Origin: Vanessa cardui
Taxonomy: Eukaryota; Arthropoda; Insecta; Lepidoptera; Nymphalidae
Direction of reading: 5' to 3'
DNA: 64,000 nt
Assembly (NCBI RefSeq): GCF_905220365.1
Contig: NC_061146.1
Location: forward strand, 4,281,538 to 4,345,537
Part shown: positions 41,869-50,800 of the stretch, piece by piece
Layout: each line of letters opens with the position of its first letter
Numbering within the stretch: the first letter of the stretch is position 1
Program-made: the position numbers and the translations under genes
Notes under the pieces: generated by a model
Database searches by the model: none
What the model saw: the letters and a program-made list of their open reading frames with translations, nothing else
Told to the model about the DNA's origin: nothing

Positions 41869-44800
41869 GTATAGGTGGCAAACGAGCAGGAGGCTCACCT
41901 GATGGAAAGTGACTACCACCGCCCATGGACATCTGCAACACCAGGGGGCTTGCAGGTGCGTTGCCGGCCTTTGAGAAAGGAGTAGGCTCTTTTCTTGAAG
42001 GTTCCCATGTCGTATCGGTTCGGAAAAACCGCCGGCGACAGCTGGTTCCACAGAGTGGTTGTGCGAGGCAGAAAATGTCTAAGAAATCGCGCTGTTGTGG
42101 ATTTTCGGACATCAAGATGGTGCGGGTGAAACTTAGAATTTTGACGAGATGTCCGAAGGTGAAATTCAGCAGCCGGGATTAATCCGAACAATTCCTCGGA
42201 ACATTCCCCGTGAAAAATTCGGTAGAAGATGCAGAGTGATCCAACATCTCTACGCAAAGCCAAAGGATCAAGGAGATCGGAAAGGGCTTGATCGTCGATA
42301 ATTCGAGCCGCTCTACGTTGGATGCGGTCAAATGGAAGGAGCTGGTACTGGGGAGCACCCGCCCAGAGGTGAGAGCAGTACTCCATGTGAGGCCGAATTT
42401 GCGCCTTGTAAAGTTTTAGGCGATGGGCCGACGTGAAGTACTGTCTCGCCTTGCTGAGCACACCGAGCTTCTTTGAAGCCAATTTGGCTTTGCCTTCCAA
42501 TTGACCGCGGAACTGAACGAGGCTCGAAATATCAACGCCAAGTATTCCGATACTACCTGTAGCGGCTATCGGGATGTTCTCAAATCGTGGAGATACGACA
42601 AATGGTGTTTTTTTAGCAGTTAACGCGCAAACTTGCGTCTTTTTGGGGTTGAAATGGACTAAATTTAGCCGGCCCCAGTTCGAGACTTCGTTTAACGAAG
42701 ACTCGATTTCAGACACAAGTTTGTTCCGGTTTTCTTCGACGTTTTCCCGAGAAATATTAGCGCGGCCGGTGTATAAGGTGTCAACGGTACTGTCGTCTGC
42801 ATAGCAATGAATGTTCCCGATTTGCAACAAATCATTGATATGCAGAAGAAACAGAGTGGGTGATAGGACGCAGCCTTGTGGAACACCAGCATTGACGAAT
42901 TTTAAGTCAGAGCATGCACCGTCGACAACGACCTTGATGCTCCGATCTGCCAAAAAGCTGGTAATCCAATTGCATAATTTCCCGGGAAGCCCATAAGAAG
43001 GAAGCTTCGAAAGAAGCGCTTTGTGCCATACGCGATCGAAGGCCTTCGCTATGTCCAAGCTGGCTGCTAATGCCTCCCCCTTGCTCTCAACTGCTTCAGC
43101 CCACCTGTGAGTAAGGTAAACTAGAAGATCACCGGCTGAGCGACCCCGACGGAAACCGTACTGGCGGTCACTAATCAGCTGATTCTCCTCTAGGTACCGC
43201 AGGAGCTGGCAGTTAATAAGGGACTCCATTATCTTGGAGAGCAAGGAGGTGATGGCTATAGGCCTATAATTGGACGGATCTGAGCGGTTGCCTTTTTTAG
43301 GGATCGGATGCACCAAAGCAGTCTTCCAGGAGTTCGGGACGACGCCTAATGCGTAGGATTGCCGGAAAAGACGCGTTAAGACCGGTGCCAACTCGGGAGC
43401 ACATGTCCGTAGCACGATTGGAGGGATGCCATCGGGTCCACTCGACTTGTGAATGTCCAAGGAAAGAAGTGCTTTCCGAACTGCACTTTGCCGAAATTTA
43501 ACCTCCGGCATCGTCGTATCACATCGTGGGATTGATGGAGGTGACTTTCCTTGGTCATCCAGAGTCGAGTTCGACGCGAAGAGAGACCCTAAAAGATCGG
43601 CCTTCTCCTTCGCGGTATGGGCCAATGACTCACCGTCCCTGTGCAAAGACGGAAAAGAAGGCTGACAGAAATTCCCTAGGACAGCCTTAGCGAGAGACCA
43701 GAACGCACGTGTTCCTGATGGGAAGCGCACCAGTCTCTCGCCAATTCTGCCAATGTACTTCGACTTCGCCTCAGCTATCACGTTTTTGAAGGACCTGGAG
43801 GCAGAGTTATATTCCTTTCTGAATGTGCTGGTGTTTGTATCACGAGACGCCGATGCGTTAGCCCAGTCTTGGTAGCGTTCCCATTTTCGGCGTGAAGCCG
43901 TCTTACAGAGGCGACCAAACCAGGGCTGGGACTTGCCACCAATGGGCACCGCAGAATATGGAATGAAAAGTTCCATACCCTGAAGCACCACATCGGCGAC
44001 AGAGTCAGCAACAACGCTCGGATCATCCATCGAGAAACAAACTCGCCCCCATGGGTAAGATGCAAAGAAGGACCGCATCCCATCCCAATCTGCTGACTTG
44101 TAGTGCCACACGCGACGACAGCCCGCGAAACGAGGTCGTGAGTATCGTGTAACTGGCACTGTACTCCGGACGAGACTGGTCCGACGAGCCCAGAGGGGGA
44201 TCGACGACAATCTTATAGCCGTCCGGATGCGAAGTCAGCAGAAGGTCCAACAGGGAAGGTGTACGATCCTCCACGTCCGGTATTCGCGTTGGCGAGGTGA
44301 CCAGTTGTGTCAAATCATAAGCCAAAGCGAAGTCGAGAACAGATCTACCCGCATGATCAGTGGTGCGTGATCCAAGCCACTCTGTATGATGAGCATTGAA
44401 ATCGCCCAGAATAATGATCTCTGCGGATGGAGTCTGCTGCAGCACGGAATCTGTAGCCAATTGGACGTGCTCAACCAGTCGGTCGGTTTCGGCATTACCG
44501 CTATGGGACCTATAAAGGCACGCGTAGATTCGCGGATGGTCGTCGCAGTCTACGCGCAGCCAGATAATTGATAGGTCCTGCCCTTCAAGGCTGCCGAGGC
44601 GTCGAGAGCAGATATCATCTCTGACGTAAACGCACACCCCAGCTCGTGGCACAAAAGTATGCTCCAATTTGTACCCGGGGTAAGAGAGAAAAGACGTATC
44701 GGCAGGAGAAGATATCTGGGTCTCGGTAAGAAAGAGCAAGGCCGGCTTCGCCGTCTCAAGGTGAAAGTGAACGGCATTCAAGTTGGAGTTGAGTCCCCTT

Positions 44801-47800
44801 ATGTTGCAGAAGTCCACAGCGAGTGTGGTAGGGGTTGCCTTATGATGCCTGCTCCGCTTGCCCCGAACAGTGGCGAGCGCAAAATTGCCCCCCCCAGAAT
44901 TCGGAGGGCAGCCTGGGCATCCCTGCTCAGGCGGTGTACGTCCTGAGCATGGATGCCCAGAGAGGGATTCTCCATCGCAGTCGCTGATGGTACCCTCCTG
45001 GGGTAATGTCACCAAATTCTGCACAACCATGTTTTGGGGGGAGAGGGATCGGGCCTCCGGAACTCTCACTTACCGGACGAAACGCGGTAGCATAGCTACC
45101 ACTTCACGCCGATTTTAAGTGAGAGAGTGGTACTTCCCCGGGCGTGCCGGCCCATTCGACTGCAACCGAGAGGTATGCAGTGTGGCACTACCACTTGCAA
45201 ATAATACTCAATTTATTCGAAAACAAATAAATAAAAATGTTTTTTTTTCAAACGTTTGTCACATGACACAAAACGATCCTGATTGGCCGGGCTTATGATG
45301 AAATCACTTTCTTGTAAACCTTGCTTTTCTACTATATGTACCACAGATTAAAATACAGGAAAGTGACGTCACCGACCCCATTTCAGCGACATATTGTCCA
45401 AGTAGCGTTTTTGCGCGTTATTTAAATATGGAATTTTTAATATGATATTTTTCGGCAAATATGTAAGAAATAAAAAATCTACTTTTACTGAGTTCCTTAA
45501 CCTCTACTAAATAATATAAAATGGATTTTAAAAAAATAGTCAAATAGCCTATTGACTGCTATCCGTACTGTACAATATTGTCTTTACATAAAATAGCTAT
45601 TTACTAATTTATCTTCCTGATATTATTAATTTGACATTCATTAGAAGATGATAGAATTATTGAAACAGTCGCCCTCTAAGACATTTATAAATAAAGCCCT
45701 TAATGTATTCTTGTTATGATATAAGTAGGCAAGCAAATGCCATTTAAACGTAAGCCCAGTGCCCAGAGACAATGGCGATGTAAGGAATAGTTAACATTTT
45801 TTAAAAGCGGCACCTTTGTATGCCACACAAGTGTTGATTCACACTTGTATTATCCCAAAATAAACTATATGTTCATAGTAATGAAAAATCTATACTTATA
45901 ATTAAACACACATTTTAATTTAATATTAAATTATATTTTTGTCTTACGATTTACCCGTCAATGTGAGACAGTAACGTCCATTTTATAAGAAAATCAATGA
46001 AGATATTACATACCTTACAGCATTTTTGGCTTGTTTCGGAGTACCCACTTCAGCGTACGCCTTACAGAGTGTGATCAGTTTAGGGAACAACGCAGGGCAG
46101 GCTTCACCTACGAATAAGATTATCAATTAGTAACTTACATATACAATCACTGTAACAACGGCTGTGCCGTCTTTTTAATTGTTTTTCTTTTGACGACCTC
46201 CGTGGTCGAGTGGTATGTACACCGGTTTTCATGGGTACGCCAGAGATCCCGGGTTCGATTCCCGGCAGAGTCAATGTAGATTATCATTAGTTTTCTATGT
46301 TGTCTCGGGTCTCGGCGACCTCCGTGGTCGAGTGGTGTGTACACCGGTTTTCATGGGTACGCCAGAGATCCCGGGTTCGATTCCCGGCAGAGTCAACGTA
46401 GATAATCATTAGTTTTCTGTTATCACGGGTCTGGGTGTTAGTGGTACCGTCGTAACTTCTGATTTTCCATAACACAAGTGCTTCAGCTACTTACATTGGG
46501 ATCTGAGTAATGTACGTGATGTTGTCTCATATTTATTTATTACTCCCAAAGAAAGCAATGGACGTAAATTGATCCAAGTTCGAAATATCTACTACCAAAC
46601 AGTTAGTTGCATTAGGTTTATTGAGGATATTGATGGTACAATGATGGGGGGGGGTGGACACTCACTGAGCGGTCGGTACTTCCCGAGGAAGGTGAGCGCG
46701 GCGAGCACGTGCGGCGCCACAGCCTCGTCGTCGAGCTCCAGCAGCGACGTCAGCCGGCGCAGAACGTCCTCGTGCAGGAAGTGAGCCGGGAACACGAACG
46801 ACAGCATCACCAGAAGCTTCAGACCGCGCTCCGCCGCGCGCGACACGTCGATACCTGCGCACGCGCACCCTCACACACTACCCGCAACTCGCACCAAGTG
46901 ACGAGGCTGAGTGCCCAATCGTCTTGGATATGTAAAAGCGATGAGGCTGAGTGCCCAATCGTCTTAGATATGTCAAAGCGATGAGGCTGAGTGCCCAATC
47001 ATCTTAGATATGTAAATACTAACATAACACCAATCCGTTTTTAAACAAGGTATTTATTTCAATACATATTGATGTCATAACTGAAGTGGAAATTTATTCA
47101 CTTATATATTTCTGTGATTCATTAATAAAGTTATAACCTTTAGATATTCCACTGCTGGCATAAGATTGATCAGAGGTTTGGATTGGTGGATACTCATATG
47201 CATAATTAAATTAAAGTTGAACACTTGCGAGTATCCTTTTAATGTTTCCTACATCGTCGAACACGAGACGAATTATAAACACAACACTATTGATAAGAAT
47301 ATTAAAATATATTTATACAGAGTGCTCTAAAATGTATACATAATATAATGTTTTTTTCTATGGTATACGTTGGCGAACGAGCATATGGGCCACCTGATGG
47401 TAAATGATCACCATTACCCATAGACAATGACGCTGTAAGAAATATTGACTATTCCTTACATCGTCAATGTGCCACCAACCTTGGGAACTAAGATATTATG
47501 TCCCACGTGCCTGTAGCTACTGGCTCACTCACCCTTCAAACCGCAATACAACAATACTGAGTACTTGTTATTTGGCGGTAGAATATCTGATGAACGACTT
47601 ATACAGCTGCTTCTGTCGTCGTTATGTGACCACTAACCGCATTCCTCGGCTATGGAGGGGTCGACGCCCCGCACGGCGCCCTCCACGTACCCCACCAGGA
47701 TGAGAAGCGACTCGTGGTCCACCATCACCGAGCTGACTCGCTCCAGGAGCATCTTCACTGTGTTGTAGTATAGATTCGTCATGACCGGCTGACCCAATTT

Positions 47801-50800
47801 TTTTAAGACGTTCGACTGTAAAAGAATTAAAATGTTTCTTATAGAATATACAACAACAACAGACTGTAAATTTCCTACTGTTGGCCTCAGGCTCCTTTTG
47901 GTTTGGAACATATTCCACCACGCTTTTCCAGTGCGGGTTAGTGGAATGCACACGTGGCAGAATTTCGTTGAAATTAGACACATGCAGGTTTCCTCACGAT
48001 GTTTTCCTTCACCGCCGAGCACGAGATGAATTATAAACACAAATTAAGCACACATATATATAGTGGTGCTTGCCTGGGTTTGAACGCAATCGTCGGTTAA
48101 GATGCAGCTACATATTCTACCACGCTGATCTAATACGGGTCGCTGGAATACTCGGAATATACTACATATTTTATTTTATCTTAACAATTTATTTAAAAAA
48201 AGAATAAAAGCAATAATGCCTCCAATTAATTTAAGAACTATTAATATTCCTATTAACCTCTCTTTTTGAACCTCTCCTAAACTAAACTGAACTGAAAAAC
48301 TGTAAGAAAAGGGGCAGGATCGACCCTATGACTTTTTACACCGTTAGGCGGCCCGTGAACCATTGCGATATTGACTTTACAAGTTTTAATTGAGTAATTA
48401 CACTAACCGTTGTCCGGACACAGACTTCACAGCTGACATTGGGATTCAATATCGTCTCCATCCCTTGCAAAAGCTCGGGAGCGGCGTTCATGTGACTCGA
48501 AAATTTATTCAGGAACTCTTGAGCCTTCACTGACTCCGGTAGGAATTTCGAACTTATGTGCAGGACCTTAGCGATCATTTCCTTCTGTACGGCCGGCGTC
48601 GCGGGTTTCCTGTGCAGCTCTATCCATTCGGCGACCGTGCGCCTCACAGCGAGTTGGTGCTTTTGTAACTCTATGAACGCCTTCGTTGCATTATCGTCGA
48701 CATTTGACATTAAATAGTACAACTTTTTCATCCTCACCGGCGGCGGCAGTGTGTACGGAACCAGGGACGTATTTAAAAGCCTCTCGACCAGTAATCTATC
48801 CTCGAGGGCTGTCATGTAGTACCCGTGGAGGATTTTGTCTTTGATCCACTGTACGGCTTTCTCCGTGGCTGGGGGGACGCTTTCCTCAGTTAAGAACTTT
48901 TTGTATATCATCGCTAAGCCGGACATCGCCTCTTTGCGTATTTTGAACTTCTTATCCAGCGTCCTCTCGCGGACGAAATGTAGGAGATCCTCGGATTCTG
49001 CGACCGCTTGGAAATCTCTTTGAGCGGTTGCTATGATGGCCATAACGACTTCGTAACGCACCTGTTCGTGCGCATCGTGTTGTCTCATCTTGAGGGTTTC
49101 CGTTATATCTTTTCTGAGGTCAGGGTGGTGGACGAGGAAGTGCATGCAGTACTGGACGCACTTGATCCGTATCTGAACGGATATGTCGTTGAACCTTCCG
49201 AGGAATGCTCGCCAGAGGGCGGGGTACTGCTGGGCGAGGGTTGAGCCCGGCTCGGAAAACATCCGCGCGAGTAACGCGACCGCACTCAATCGCTCTTGGA
49301 AGTGCGCGGACTTGAGCTTGCACTCCAGTTGCGGCAGCACAGACAGCAGCACAGACGGACAGCATTGATTTAACTCGTATATTAACTCATATACTTTAGA
49401 AAATATTAGAAGATTCTTCTCTTCCTTTCCCAAGATTAAGACGTGATTAAAGAACTGGAAATAAAGAATATCTTTAATTAGTTACGTACAGTTCATTTTA
49501 TAATAATATAAATGCGAAAGTAACTCTATCTGTTGCTATTTCACGAGCAAACTTCTTTCAAAAACATTGCTATTTTACTATACCTGACACTTAACGAGCA
49601 ATTCCTAAAACTACGACTACTAGTATCAAATCTTCACTTGAACGATTAAGCTAACAAACATGCTCGCAAATTATATTCATATCAGATTAATCCTGTTCAT
49701 TTATTAAATCAAATATTCAATTGTTCTTTTAGGTAAAATTGTATACAAGTCTGTTTGATTAAGAATTGACATCTACTGACTAAGACAGCGAAAGTATTCT
49801 GTAGATATATATAGGCTCTTTCACGATCAAACCACTGAATCATTTTTTTTATGAAATTTCTCATGAAGCAAGTTCGACTTCCAAAAACATAGGACTATGC
49901 TTTTATGTCTAACATGCAACCACCAACTTCTAAAACATGAGCAAAGCCACGGGCGTTAACTAGTACCTAGCTACCTCGAGGGAAATTAGCTGTCAAGCTG
50001 GTCTGAATTGACTAATCATTCAGATCAAACTCGAAAGAGTTTACCATTAAACTATGTCAGATTTTTATTTTTTTTTATTTTATGGTATAGGTTGGTAGAC
50101 GAGCATATGGGCCACGTGATGGTAAGTGGTCACCATAGCCCATAGACAATGACGCTGTAAGAAATATTAACTATTCCTTACATCGTCAATGTGCCACCAA
50201 CTGGGAACTAAGATGTTATGTCCCTTGTGCCTGTAGTTACACTGGCTCACTCACCCTTCAAACCGGAACACAACAATACTGAGTACTGTTATTTGGCGGT
50301 AGAATAACTGATGAGTGGGTGGTACCTACCCAGACGGGCTTGCACAAAGCCCTACCACCAAGATAAAACAATGTACTCACCGCCTGTATATAAGGCTCCA
50401 GAGTTTCGCTCGTCTTCACTATCAACTCCTTGGCGAGGGAATATGCGTGCTTGTGCTCTCGCTTGTTAGGTTCCACGAGGTTAACGAGGATGACGTTGAG
50501 GAGCTCGTTGGAGACCACGTCCGACTCCGTGATGAGCGGACACAGGACGTCGAGCATGAACGACTTCACTTTCGACGAGTGTTCCGTACTGGGGAAGATA
50601 TCATGACAACATTCAATAATCAATACGTAATAACAGCTGACGACGTGTTAATTGTAAGATTTATTTATTTTCTAAATTAAATGTAGTTAATCTAATATTA
50701 ACTATAATACTATTAATAATTGATATTAATAATTATTATTAATTTGTCTTTATAATTCATCTCGTGCTCAGCGGTGAAGGAAAACATCGTGAGAAAACCT

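Larger units (their letters stand above)
41824..45192 (-). mobile_element. Jockey-like non-LTR retrotransposon, near full length, frameshifted
   Basis: On the minus strand an endonuclease frame (45069-44023) is followed by a reverse-transcriptase frame (44210-41913, 765 residues), then 44 A residues (T run 41822-41865). A TSD of about 4 bp (ACTT) is inferred by comparison with the empty family copy. The element has no recognised gag-like first ORF, so it may be 5'-truncated. Endonuclease and polymerase should copy the element RNA at a nicked target. The intact-looking polymerase, long A-tail and single main break suggest a fairly recent insertion. Confidence 0.9.
41732..45551. mobile_element. 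MITE-A split by a LINE insertion
   Basis: The left part (GGCTATTCGACAATGCG to AACGAAACT, 41732-41821) and right part (GCAAATAATACTCAATTTATT to GTCAAATAGCC, about 45197-45551) join to give the family structure seen at 18210-18656. The LINE lies between. The left end is 26 bp from the acceptor of the Pds5 exon at 41706. Confidence 0.85.

Noticed and set aside
50258..50380. Extension of a Pds5 exon into the R3 repeat
   Set aside because: A good GTGAGT donor ends the exon at 50381, and homology to Pds5 resumes in the next exon; the extension is repeat sequence.
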